From positions 124,001 through 188,000 of the forward strand of contig CAVUTD010000024.1 of the NCBI GenBank assembly GCA_963744345.1: a stretch of 64,000 nt of DNA, read 5' to 3'. Position 1 is the first letter of the stretch; every line of letters begins with the position of its first letter. The position numbers were made by a program, and so were the translations under genes. The notes beneath the pieces are model-generated. The model searched no databases, had not been told where the DNA came from, and saw only the letters and a list, made by a program, of their open reading frames with translations. The DNA comes from DASTFP01 sp963744345 (GTDB taxonomy: Bacteria > Verrucomicrobiota > Verrucomicrobiia > Chthoniobacterales > Terrimicrobiaceae). Below, piece after piece: positions 1-8,247 of the stretch.

Positions 1-2
1 CC

Positions 3-540
3 GCTGACGAGACTCAGATGGACGGCTTGCAGGAAGCGGGATTTCTCCTGGATTCGACTCGAAAGCGCTTGCTTTCAAATACGCTCGCCGTCGTGGTGGG
101 TATTGACAGTCACCCTACAAATTTCGTCCCCGCAGCAACTCGCGACGGACGCGGTCAAGCGTTTGGCCTTGGGGGATACTCGGGCTGTGCCCGCCGGCGT
201 GTACGCAAAGGAGTATCTGGAGCAAAACGGCGTATGGGAAGCGGTCAAGGATCGTGTGGTGCCGACGGAAAACGTTCGCGCGGCTCTTGCTGCGGTCGAA
301 TCAGGAAATGTGGACGCCGGAATTGTCTACAAGACTGACGCCACCATTTCCAAGGCCGTTAAAATCGCTTATGTCGTGACCCCACTTGAGGGACCCCGCA
401 TCTCGTATCCGATCGCCATCACGAAAAATTCCGGACATCCTGACGCGGCGAACAGATTTGTCGCGTATCTTGGCACTGAAGCGGCTTTGGCCGTATTCAG
501 GAAATATGGGTTTCTTGTTGGCGATCGCGCTCTCCCATGA
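3..540 (+). pseudogene. modA: ModA, molybdate ABC transporter substrate-binding protein (3' part, frameshifted)
   Basis: This is the C-terminal part of a periplasmic molybdate-binding protein; the N-terminus lies outside the window. Bases 3-110 encode a ModA-like stretch (ADETQMDGLQEAG... LSNTLAVVV). From base 112 the family sequence continues in another frame (TLQISSPQQLA, then PAGVYAKEYLE, VPTENVRAALAAVE, DAGIVYKTDA) to the stop at 540. One extra base at about 111 explains the switch and would restore a normal ModA. The stop codon overlaps the modB start (ATGA), as in an intact mod operon. Family assignment is firm. Whether the break is real or a sequencing error cannot be decided from the sequence. 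Confidence 0.85.
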
Positions 541-1385
541 GCGCTTCCGATTGGCAAATTGTTGCATTCACTTCTTTGATGGCAGCGCTGGCGACGCTTG
601 CCATTCTCCCGCCCGGGGTGACCCTTGCCTGGTTTCTGGCGCGCGCGACCTTTCCGGGTAAGCCAATCGTCGAAACACTCGTGGCTTTGCCGCTGGTGAT
701 TCCGCCCGTGGCGACGGGATTGATCTTGCTAAAGCTTCTCGGGCGCAAGGGGCCAATCGGCGGCTTTCTCCACAGTCATCTCGATTTCGATATCGTGTTT
801 ACCTGGCGTGCGGTAATCGCCGCGATGGCGGTGATGTCGTTTCCCCTGCTCGTGAGGGGCGCCCGGATTGCCTTTGAATCGGTTGATCCACGACTTGAGC
901 AAGTAGCAGCCACGTTGGGTGCCTCGCCTCTCCGGATCTTTCTAACCATTACATTGCCATTGGCTGTACGTGGGATCATCGCAGGCAGCGTGCTCGCTTT
1001 TGCTCGAGCGCTCGGGGAATTTGGAGCGACGATCCTGGTGGCGGGCAACATTCCGGGCAGAACAACAACCCTTTCCGTTTCCATCTATAGCGATATCCAA
1101 CTCGGCCACGACGACGACGCTTTACGGTTGCTCACTGTTTCGATTCTTTTGGCCTTCGCTGCGGTCTGGATGAGTGAGTGGCTGTTCAAGCGAAGCATGA
1201 CCGGTCGCATGAGCCTCGTTTTGAGAAACGTCCGTCTGAAGCTAAGAGATCTGGCGCTGAACTTGAATTTGCGGCTCGACAAGAAGGTTACCGCTCTCTT
1301 TGGACCCTCTGGCGCGGGCAAAACAACCGTTCTGGAGTTAGTGGCGGGTCTCAGGAAGCCCGACGGAAGGTACGATCGTGCTTGA
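537..1385 (+). CDS. modB: ModB molybdate permease running into the ModC ATPase N-terminus (first half of a broken modBC gene)
   Basis: Residues 1-220 are a ModB-type inner-membrane permease with several hydrophobic segments and the cytoplasmic loop EAA motif around ATLGASPLRIF, followed by ALGEFGATILVAG. Without a stop the frame continues into a ModC ATP-binding start (MSLVLRNVRLKL, Walker A GPSGAGKTT). A ModBC fusion is known in some cyanobacteria, so the join may be natural. The frame then ends prematurely at 1385 because of an apparent one-base insertion near 1368: GGA-A-GGT-ACG, where the other frame reads GTIVLDGVDLAD. The rest of ModC is the next entry. It starts 4 bases inside modA, so the two are translationally coupled. 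Confidence 0.85.
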   Translation: MSASDWQIVAFTSLMAALATLAILPPGVTLAWFLARATFPGKPIVETLVALPLVIPPVATGLILLKLLGRKGPIGGFLHSHLDFDIVFTWRAVIAAMAVMSFPLLVRGARIAFESVDPRLEQVAATLGASPLRIFLTITLPLAVRGIIAGSVLAFARALGEFGATILVAGNIPGRTTTLSVSIYSDIQLGHDDDALRLLTVSILLAFAAVWMSEWLFKRSMTGRMSLVLRNVRLKLRDLALNLNLRLDKKVTALFGPSGAGKTTVLELVAGLRKPDGRYDRA

Positions 1386-1917
1386 CGGAGTTGATTTGGC
1401 CGATGTCTCTGCGGGCATTTTCGTTCCGCCCCGCGAGCGTGCCGTCGGATATGTCCCCCAGGATCTTGCACTCTTTCCGCATCTCTCTGTGCGCCAAAAT
1501 ATCCTCTATGGCTTCAGCCAACGAGAGTCACTGCATGCGAAAATTTCCCCCGAGAAACTCTGCCGCTTGCTGGATATCGAACGCTTGTTGGATCGAAGGC
1601 CAGGCTTTCTCTCAGGCGGCGAGAAGCAGCGCGTGGCCATCGCACGAGCGCTCCTGACGTCTCCAAGGCTGCTGCTCTTTGACGAGCCGCTGACGAGCCT
1701 CGATCAATCATTGAAGGATCGCATCTTGCCTTACTTCGAGCTAATCCGGGATGAATTCGCGATCCCAATGCTTTATGTGTCACACTCCGCGGCGGAGTTG
1801 ATTGCCTTGTGCGAGGATGCGGTGGTCCTTCGAAAAGGACAGTGCGTGTCACATGGAGCTCCGGAAGAGCTTTTCACTCCCTCGAACGCGATAGTCTATC
1901 GTTTGAGCGAGCATTGA
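1378..1917 (+). CDS. modC: ModC molybdate ATPase, C-terminal part displaced by a frameshift
   Basis: This frame carries the rest of the molybdate-importing ATPase: the Q-loop region (GYVPQDLALFPHLSV), the ABC signature LSGGEKQRVAIARAL, Walker B LLLFDEP and the switch histidine region VSHSAAELIAL. The last residues (DAVVLRKGQ...) are the usual end of a short ModC without the C-terminal MOP/TOBE domain, which would be expected to follow. Walker A is in the preceding frame, so as read neither half is a working ATPase alone. Removing one base near 1368 would join them into one ModBC protein of about 460 residues. There is no independent ribosome-binding site. Confidence 0.85.
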   Translation: MLDGVDLADVSAGIFVPPRERAVGYVPQDLALFPHLSVRQNILYGFSQRESLHAKISPEKLCRLLDIERLLDRRPGFLSGGEKQRVAIARALLTSPRLLLFDEPLTSLDQSLKDRILPYFELIRDEFAIPMLYVSHSAAELIALCEDAVVLRKGQCVSHGAPEELFTPSNAIVYRLSEH

Positions 1918-2034
1918 ATATCATGAAGAATAAATCCCTCCAGATCCGAAGTGCCCAAGCCGGTGCTTAGAAGAACCTGATCCCGACATCGTCTAAGTAT
2001 TTTCCCGATAACAAGCAGACGCTCGTGCGGCGGA

Positions 2035-2831
2035 TCAATGACCCACGCTACTCTCCCAAAGCTTATGCACCGTTTCCAACGAGGCATCGGAATCACCTTT
2101 CGGGAAATACTCGAATCCGATGCAGCCAGTGTATCCCTGATCCTGAATGAGTCTAAGTATTGCCGCCCAATCCACGGTGCCGCTGCCAGGCTCATGGCGC
2201 CCCGGCAAGTCCGCAATGTGAAAATGACCGATTGCCGAAAGGTGATTTTTCACGATCTTGCTAAGGTCGGCGCCCATGATCCCGAAATGATAAAGGTCAC
2301 ACAGAATTTTAAGTCGCGCGCTTCCGACTTCGCGCACAATCGCGGAGGCGGTATCAATATCAGCCAAATAGTAACCAGGATGATCCACGAGGGTATTGAG
2401 AGGCTCCAGCACCAAAGTGATGTCCTCGGGTACCCTCGAAGTGAGCTCACGAGAAGCAGCAACGGTGCTCTTAAGTTTGATTTCGTCGGGAATCTCCGCG
2501 AACTCATTGGCCACGCTCCCGTCCGAATTCAACGCGTTTGTCAACAGCATCAGCGTCTGGCAGTCCAGTGCACGTGCCGTCGTCACCGCGTCCCGCGCGT
2601 CGGCAAAGAGGTCGGATGCGTTTCCTTCGCGATGAGGCTTCCTGCGCGGTGGCAGCTGAAATTGACCACGCGGACGCCATGGTTACTGCAAGCCGCCCGA
2701 AGGGCCGGAATGTTCTTGTCTCGCCAACTCCAGAACTCGACGGCTCGAAAGCCCGCCGCCGCCACACGCGATATTTTCTCTTCGGTGGGCAGACCGGGAT
2801 ACAGGGGCTCAACGCAAATGGCGGGGGTCAT
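2035..2831 (-). pseudogene. Sugar-phosphate isomerase/epimerase, TIM-barrel (hydroxypyruvate isomerase-like), frameshifted
   Basis: The protein belongs to the xylose-isomerase-like TIM-barrel family, closest in style to hydroxypyruvate isomerase (start MTPAICVEPLYPGLPTEEK; later LEPLNT, CDLYHFGIMGADL, GHFHIADLPGRHEPG, GFEYFP). The conserved acidic and histidine metal ligands sit in these last motifs. The first 68 residues are in one frame (ending at about 2625) and the rest is in another. The junction, near AAGGAAACGC on the minus strand, is explained by loss of one base. It is the last gene of the ribose-type ABC operon, about 110 bp after the permease, so a role in metabolising the imported sugar is likely. 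The exact substrate cannot be read from sequence. Confidence 0.75.
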
Positions 2832-2941
2832 TGCTTCAAATCATCGGGTCACTTGAAACGGTTGTCGGGGGGTCTGAACGCAGAGCGTTCGAGAGATGCT
2901 GACTTCGCAAAATGATCAGCTGGAAGTGAAGTTTCCCATCC

Positions 2942-3961
2942 TCACCGCTTCTTGGCACGCAGGCCATCGAAATAGACGATCACGATGATCAGCACACCCG
3001 TGATAATTCGCTGCCAAAATGCATTAACGTTTAGCAGATTGGCGCCGTTGTTGATCGTCGTCAGGATAAAGGAGCCCAGCAAAGGACCGTGCACCGAGCC
3101 AACCGCGCCAAAGAGACTTGTGCCACCGATCACCGACGAAGCGATCGCCTGCAATTCCCAGCCCTCCGCCTGCGTCGCGTTGCCGATGCCAATGCGGGAG
3201 GCGAGCAAGATGCCCACGAAAGAGGCGCAGACCGCCGACAGGATGTAGGCGATATAAATCATCCGCGTCGTATTAACGCCGGAAAGGCGCGCTGCCTCGA
3301 TGTTCGAGCCGATCGCGAACAGATATCGTCCGAACCGGCTTTGATGCAGAAAAATAAATGCCGGCACGGCGACCACGATGACCATCCAAAAGAGATTCGG
3401 GATGCCAAGAAAGTCCCCGCGCGAAAAACCCGTAAAGGTCGTATTGGTGATCGAAATAGTCGCACCGTTGGTAATAAGGAGGCCCACACCGCGCAGCGCG
3501 GTCAGCGTCGCCAAGGTCATAATAAAGGGCGGCAGTCCCAGCTTAGTAATGCCAAAGGCATGAAAAACCCCGATGCCAAAGCCGAAGGCGAGCGTGATGA
3601 GGATGGCCGCCCAGATCGGAAAACCCTGCGCTAGGAACAAGGCGACGATGACGCTCGTAAAACCAACGACCGCACCCACCGACAGATCGATGCCTGCCGT
3701 GATGATGACGAAAGTCTCACCCATGGCGAGAATCGCGATCATCGAGCCCTGCCGCAGGAGGTTTGAGATGTTGTTGTAGGTCCAGAAGCTGGTGGTGCTA
3801 AACGACAGCACGATCCACATCAAGGCGAGCAGGCCCACCAAGGTCAGGCTGAGCAGCGTGCCCATGCGCGCCTGTCGTCTTGTCGCCGCCAACTGCGCTG
3901 CGGCAGCTACCGCTTCATCGCTCTTTTTGGTCTCAACGCTTGTCTTTGTTTCCACGCTCAT
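2942..3961 (-). CDS. rbsC: Ribose-type ABC transporter permease (RbsC family)
   Basis: This 339-residue inner-membrane permease of the carbohydrate uptake class 2 (CUT2) family has about 9-10 hydrophobic segments and family motifs: GETFVIITAGIDLSVGAVVG around residue 105, GLPPFIMTLATL, and IGGTSLFGAVGSVHGPLLGS near 290. The N-terminal 40 residues are hydrophilic and charged. It lies directly downstream of the ATPase (48 bp) and upstream of the TIM-barrel isomerase. With the ATPase and binding protein it would form an importer for a pentose, a hexose or a small polyol. The gene name follows the family, not a proven substrate. Confidence 0.88.
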   Translation of the reverse strand: MSVETKTSVETKKSDEAVAAAAQLAATRRQARMGTLLSLTLVGLLALMWIVLSFSTTSFWTYNNISNLLRQGSMIAILAMGETFVIITAGIDLSVGAVVGFTSVIVALFLAQGFPIWAAILITLAFGFGIGVFHAFGITKLGLPPFIMTLATLTALRGVGLLITNGATISITNTTFTGFSRGDFLGIPNLFWMVIVVAVPAFIFLHQSRFGRYLFAIGSNIEAARLSGVNTTRMIYIAYILSAVCASFVGILLASRIGIGNATQAEGWELQAIASSVIGGTSLFGAVGSVHGPLLGSFILTTINNGANLLNVNAFWQRIITGVLIIVIVYFDGLRAKKR

Positions 3962-4009
3962 CTGGATTATCCTCTCAATGCGGGTGCGGATTTGCTCTCG
4001 CTCTGGCGC

Positions 4010-5551
4010 TCAGACACCGAGCGCCTGCGTCAAAATTGTTTCATGCAGCGCCTTCTCGCTGACGGTGGCGCTGTCATGGGTTGCCACCAGTCGCCCGCGG
4101 CGGAAGACGTGCAGCGTGTCAGAAAGATCGTAGACCTCCGGCAGGTAGGAGGAGATCAGGATGATGCCCGCGCCATTCTTAAGCAGTCTGGCGAAAAGCT
4201 TATAAATCTCCACCTTCGTGCCCACATCCACTCCGACCGTCGGCTCATCGAAGATGTAGAGATTGGCCCCATGGTTGAGCCATTTGCCGACGACAATCTT
4301 CTGCTGATTGCCGCCGGAAAGGCTCGAGGCCGGAGCCTCCCGCGAGGCCGTCTTAATCTGCACATCTCGGATCTGCTTATCGGCAGCGGCTTTCTCCGAG
4401 AACGGATTGATGACGATACCCTTCACCAGACGCTTGTAGATCGGCAGATTGATATTAAGTCCCACCCCAAGATTCAGGCAGAGCCCCTGATCGCGACGAC
4501 TTTCGGGCACCAGCGCGATGCCCCGAGAGATGGCATCTTTTTCTCTTTGAATATCGATCGGCTTGCCCTTCCAAAAAATCTGACCTCCCGTTTTGGGAAA
4601 GCGGCCAAAGAGACTCAACACAAACTCGCTGCGTCCGGCGCCGATCAACCCATAAAGCCCGATAACTTCTCCGGCCCTCACCCGCACGCTCACATCCTCG
4701 AAACCTTTGCCGGTGAGCTTTTCCGTCCGCAGGATCTCCTCGCCAAAGGCAATCTTCTCCTTGTAATGAATCTGCTCGATGGTGCGGGCGATCATCCCGG
4801 CGATGAGCTTCTCTTCGGTGGTCTCCGAAACGCGCTGGGTAGAGACGAGCGCTCCGTCGCGCAAAATCGAGACCCGATCGGCGAGTTGAAAGACTTCCTC
4901 GAGCCGATGCGAGATGTAGACGATGGTGACTCCTTTGGCTTTCAGACGCCCAATGAGCGCGAAAAGCTGCGCGGCCTCCTGACGCGTCAGATAGGCGGTG
5001 GGCTCGTCGAATATAAGGAAGCGCGTGCCGCGGGTGGAGGCACGTGCGGTGGCGACCAGTTGCTGCTGGCCAATCGTAAGAGAGGAGAGAAGAGCCGGAG
5101 CCGGCAGCTTGAAGCCAATCTCGTCGAGAATCTTCTGCGCTTCGCGCACCATTTCGCGCTGCTGCAACAGCCCAAAGCGCACTTTCTCGTCGCCCAGGAA
5201 AAGATTGGCGGCCACCGTGAGGTGCGGACAGAGCACAACCTCCTGGTGCACGGCGTTGATACCATATCCGATCGCCTCATGCGGCGTCGCCAGTGCCACC
5301 GGCTTGCCTTCCCAATAGATTTCCCCACTGGAACGCTCATGAACACCGGTAAGCAGCTTAATGAGCGTCGATTTGCCGGCGCCATTCTCGCCGACAATCG
5401 CATGGACTTCTCCCGCCTCAAAATCGAGATCGACCGCCTTCAGGGCGTGCGTGGCGCCGAAACGCTTGTCGAGCTTCTTAAGAACAAGGAGGGACGAATC
5501 CGTCCCTCCTTTGTTACCATTGCCACTCTGCTGCTGTACCTGATCCACCAC
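4010..5551 (-). CDS. rbsA: Ribose-type ABC transporter ATPase with two ABC domains (RbsA family)
   Basis: This 513-residue protein has two ABC domains, typical of CUT2 sugar importers. The first has Walker A GENGAGKST, signature LTIGQQQLVATARA and Walker B FLIFDEPTAYL. The second has signature LSGGNQQKIVVGKWL and YIFDEPTVGVDVG; its P-loop is degenerate (GLIGAGRSE), as is normal in this family. The N-terminus is about 20 residues longer than usual, and that extension contains a strong inverted repeat (see 5483-5515). It lies 36 bp downstream of the binding-protein gene in the same operon. Confidence 0.9.
   Translation of the reverse strand: MVDQVQQQSGNGNKGGTDSSLLVLKKLDKRFGATHALKAVDLDFEAGEVHAIVGENGAGKSTLIKLLTGVHERSSGEIYWEGKPVALATPHEAIGYGINAVHQEVVLCPHLTVAANLFLGDEKVRFGLLQQREMVREAQKILDEIGFKLPAPALLSSLTIGQQQLVATARASTRGTRFLIFDEPTAYLTRQEAAQLFALIGRLKAKGVTIVYISHRLEEVFQLADRVSILRDGALVSTQRVSETTEEKLIAGMIARTIEQIHYKEKIAFGEEILRTEKLTGKGFEDVSVRVRAGEVIGLYGLIGAGRSEFVLSLFGRFPKTGGQIFWKGKPIDIQREKDAISRGIALVPESRRDQGLCLNLGVGLNINLPIYKRLVKGIVINPFSEKAAADKQIRDVQIKTASREAPASSLSGGNQQKIVVGKWLNHGANLYIFDEPTVGVDVGTKVEIYKLFARLLKNGAGIILISSYLPEVYDLSDTLHVFRRGRLVATHDSATVSEKALHETILTQALGV
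5483..5515 (-). repeat. Inverted repeat (hairpin) inside the start of rbsA
   Basis: Two arms, 5483-5496 and 5501-5515, are complementary around a 4-base loop. There is a 9-bp perfect inner stem (GGAGGGACG/CGTCCCTCC), then a one-base bulge and a 5-bp outer stem. It lies within codons 13-23 of the rbsA reading frame, just after rbsB. The position suggests differential expression of rbsB and rbsA, either by protecting the upstream message or by hindering rbsA translation. There is no strong U-run, so a classical terminator is unlikely. Confidence 0.6.
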
Positions 5552-5587
5552 GGCTCCTTGGTTCTCTAACCTTGGGAGAGAGTAATT

Positions 5588-6583
5588 TTACTTCGTGACG
5601 TCCGGAGTCAGCAGCTCCTTGGACCGTTCAGTGTTCATGTTCTCCTTGGTGATGACGTTCACCCCCGTATCAACATCCTTGGGCACCTTTTCGCCTTTGG
5701 AGGCCGCCAACGCTGTTTTGATGCCTTCATAACCCATACGGAATGGATCCTGCACGACAAGCGCCTTGATAACGCCGTCCGCCAGGAGCTTGACGGTTTT
5801 GTCGTCGGAATCAAAGCCGATAAGCATGACTTTGTCTTCAAGCTTATTCTCAGCGATCGCCTGCCCGGCACCCTGCGCCATAATCAGGTTCGAGGTGAAG
5901 ACGCCCTTGAGGTTCGGATTGGCGGTGATCAGATCGGTCATGATGTTCAACCCTGTCGTAGCCATGCCATCAGCGTACTTGTCGGCAACCAGTTTCAGAC
6001 CCGGATACTTTGCCGCGAGCTGCTCCTTGAAGCCCTTGGCGCGCTGTTCCAGCGACCCAACGCCTGGAATCGAGGTGATCAGGGCGATATCACCCTCAGG
6101 CTTGCCATATTTGGCGGTGACCGCGGCTGCGAGTGCGTCAGCAGCGACGCGACCCGCCTGCGTGTTATCGGTCGTAAGGAACGAGGTGAAGGCCTTCGAA
6201 TCGGCCGCTGAGTCAATACCGATAATCATGGCCTTTTTGGCCGCCTCGTCGATCGGCTGGCCAAGAGCCTGGAATTGGGTTGGAGCGATCACGATGGCTG
6301 CTGGTTTGCCGGAAACCGCATTCTCGAGGATCGAAATTTGCCCGTTGATGTCTGACTCGGACTGGGCGCCGAGCTCCGGCACGTTCACGTTGAGCTCCTT
6401 GCCCGCTTTGCGAGCGCCAGCGAAGACGATCTGCCAAAAGAATGACGTCGTGTCCTTGACAATAATCGGGATAGTTGCTTTCTGCTCGGCCGCCGGAGTA
6501 GTTTCAACGATGCCGGCAACTGCGACAGCCACGAACAAACCGGCAAGCCGCCGGAAATTTGAGAGGGAACTGAGAATTTTCAT
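5588..6583 (-). CDS. rbsB: Sugar ABC transporter periplasmic binding protein (RbsB family)
   Basis: This 331-residue protein has an N-terminal signal peptide (MKILSSLSNFRRLAGLFVAV...) and a type-I periplasmic binding-protein fold. Family motifs are KDTTSFFWQIVFAGARKAGKE, the hinge segment AAIVIAPTQ, MIIGIDSAA and LIGFDSDD. It captures a sugar and delivers it to the membrane complex encoded by the next two genes. It is the first gene of the operon, 107 bp downstream of the predicted promoter -10. Homologues bind ribose, xylose, allose or inositol, and the sequence does not tell which applies here. Confidence 0.9.
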   Translation of the reverse strand: MKILSSLSNFRRLAGLFVAVAVAGIVETTPAAEQKATIPIIVKDTTSFFWQIVFAGARKAGKELNVNVPELGAQSESDINGQISILENAVSGKPAAIVIAPTQFQALGQPIDEAAKKAMIIGIDSAADSKAFTSFLTTDNTQAGRVAADALAAAVTAKYGKPEGDIALITSIPGVGSLEQRAKGFKEQLAAKYPGLKLVADKYADGMATTGLNIMTDLITANPNLKGVFTSNLIMAQGAGQAIAENKLEDKVMLIGFDSDDKTVKLLADGVIKALVVQDPFRMGYEGIKTALAASKGEKVPKDVDTGVNVITKENMNTERSKELLTPDVTK

Positions 6584-6689
6584 TGGGATGAGCTAATTAA
6601 TACTAAGCCGCGCTGAGGGAATTTCATCCTGGAGGGGGCGGCGATCTCCACGCCGGATATTGTTAAACCGAGGGGTCTTCAATACTAGC

Positions 6690-6718
6690 GTTATACTGGA
6701 GGCAGCTTGATCTTGCAA
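6690..6718 (-). promoter_or_regulatory. Predicted sigma70-type promoter of the sugar ABC operon
   Basis: On the minus strand, TTGCAA (6713-6718) and TATAAC (6690-6695) are separated by exactly 17 bp, close to the housekeeping consensus. It lies about 107 bp upstream of rbsB in the 355-bp gap 6584-6938. I see no further gene in that gap. The remaining leader has no clear operator that I can name. Confidence 0.55.
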
Positions 6719-6938
6719 GCCAATTTGTTGCGTTAACCTTTCACCGGACCGGTTGGCCAGCCGAGAAGATTTGCGCCGTTTTCTGCTTTTCTCCGGGGCC
6801 GCACAGCTTAGCCGCAGATCGCTTGGTTTTACCGTTTGCTAGGGGAACAATTCCGGCGACCCCACTAAGATTATGACTCTAAGCAGTACCTTTGCTTCGC
6901 TTACGATTGGTTAGACAACCGCGATCCCCAGGCCGGGC

Positions 6939-7559
6939 CTACTGTTCGGCGGAGTAATCGCGTGCAGCGCGCACCTGCACGATATTTCCAGATGGCATGC
7001 GCAGAGCGGTGAGGCAGCCTCCGTAGACACAACCAGTATCTATACCGTAGAACTTCCCTTCGATAATGTATGGCCGAGACGGATCGGAGTTGTATCTCTT
7101 GTGTCCGACGATTAATGGTCTATCGACGTCGACCTCATCTTTCCAACTTCTTTCGAGGTTGATGTCCCCCGTCAGCACTTCGATGGGCTGGTGCAATAAT
7201 GCTATACCCTTAAGAAGGGCACCATGCACGGCGATCAAATCCGCCTTCTCATAATACAGCGGCATTTTACGAACGAGTTCCAGGTATCGCGGGTAACAAT
7301 CGCGGGGCATTGCATTCCTGGTGACCACAGTTTCGGGCTTCTGCGGAGCGCCCCTGAGGTGATCGTAATCATGGTTTCCCAACAGGCAGACGCAGTCCAG
7401 CGATTCAAAAATGGCAAAGACGCCAGCGGGATCGGGTCCTTTGTTCAGGAGGTCGCCCAGGAGCACGACACAATCGTCGGAGCTTGGAGCTACCTTATCG
7501 AGGATTGCCCAGAATTCGCGACTGCATCCATGAATGTCTCCGATAATGATTGTTGGCAT
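6939..7559 (-). CDS. PPP-family metallophosphoesterase (PrpE/ApaH-like serine/threonine phosphatase)
   Basis: This 206-residue cytoplasmic phosphoesterase has the PPP-family metal-binding motifs in order: GDIHG (residues 7-11), GDLLNKGPD (about 35-43), GNHDYD (about 61-66), VHGAL and GHKRY. The last part, IDTGCVYGG followed by LTALRM, is typical of bacterial PPP phosphatases and of symmetrical diadenosine-tetraphosphate hydrolases. The usual GDLVDRGPDS motif has an Asn for Asp and Lys for Arg (LLNKGPD), a mild divergence. It is monocistronic by spacing. Substrate could be a phosphoprotein or a dinucleoside polyphosphate. Confidence 0.8.
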   Translation of the reverse strand: MPTIIIGDIHGCSREFWAILDKVAPSSDDCVVLLGDLLNKGPDPAGVFAIFESLDCVCLLGNHDYDHLRGAPQKPETVVTRNAMPRDCYPRYLELVRKMPLYYEKADLIAVHGALLKGIALLHQPIEVLTGDINLERSWKDEVDVDRPLIVGHKRYNSDPSRPYIIEGKFYGIDTGCVYGGCLTALRMPSGNIVQVRAARDYSAEQ

Positions 7560-7725
7560 ATAGGCCGAATTTTCCCAAGGAAATTCTTAGTAAGAATCTT
7601 GAGAGTCCGCCATCGCCTCTTTTTGAGCGTCGAGTCTGCGGCTGGCAGACTACCAGAAGATCTCCCTATCGCAGCGTCGCGACGAACGAGCGTTTGACTT
7701 ACGGGGAAATTCCGCGCCTGACCGC

Positions 7726-8247
7726 CTACGGCTCGCGCATGCCTGCTTTTGGTGGGTTGCTGCCGATAGCGTGGTCGAGAGCTTCAAAGAGTTCCTGCTT
7801 AACGGCGTCGTTGAGGGGACCAGTGACGTGCTTGAGGATGCGTCCACTCCGATCAATGACGTAGATGTTGGCCACACCCCTCTCGTATCCAAATCGGCTC
7901 ACAACAGAGCCGCCCCAGTCGAGCATCACGGAATGCGTGAGCTTCTCCCGAAACACTTCAAAGACAATACCTCGATATATCTTTGGGATCGCCGACACGT
8001 CGGCAATGCCGTCGATGTCTATGCGCCTTTCGTAGCGCGCGTAGAGACTTTGAATCCATGGTGCAAGCTGTTCGGAGCCTTTGCGGTCGGCGATAGTCAT
8101 CGCGGTGACTTTACCCTTGGGAAAACGATAGCTTCGAGTGATAGAATGCTGATCAGCGAGCTCGAAGTCGCTCAACCTTTGCGGCGGGGTAGCTAAGAGT
8201 GTGGAACCGATCGCCAGAAAGGCAAAGAAACGGCGGCCGAACTTCAT
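7726..8247 (-). CDS. Exported redoxin-like (thioredoxin-fold) protein without cysteines, last gene of the carotenoid operon
   Basis: The start is placed at the ATG that overlaps the preceding stop (ATGA at 8244-8247), giving 173 residues. It begins with a signal peptide or membrane anchor (MKFGRRFFAFLAIGSTLLA) and continues with a redoxin-like layout: LSDFELADQHS, a beta strand KVTAMTIADRKGSEQL, and the C-terminal strand NIYVIDRSGRI. There is no cysteine anywhere, so it cannot do thiol chemistry. It is transcriptionally coupled to the carotenoid genes. Its role is unknown; a scaffold or binding role at the membrane is only an inference. Confidence 0.6.
   Translation of the reverse strand: MKFGRRFFAFLAIGSTLLATPPQRLSDFELADQHSITRSYRFPKGKVTAMTIADRKGSEQLAPWIQSLYARYERRIDIDGIADVSAIPKIYRGIVFEVFREKLTHSVMLDWGGSVVSRFGYERGVANIYVIDRSGRILKHVTGPLNDAVKQELFEALDHAIGSNPPKAGMREP

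Noticed and set aside
2876..2890. Small inverted repeat GAACGC-AGA-GCGTTC between the isomerase and permease genes
   Set aside because: The 6-bp stem has no U-run and there is no sign of a terminator. It may aid message processing but cannot be supported.
3992..5569. A 525-residue open frame antisense to rbsA
   Set aside because: It has no family motifs, and the opposite strand is a clear two-domain ABC ATPase. Its openness comes from codon bias.
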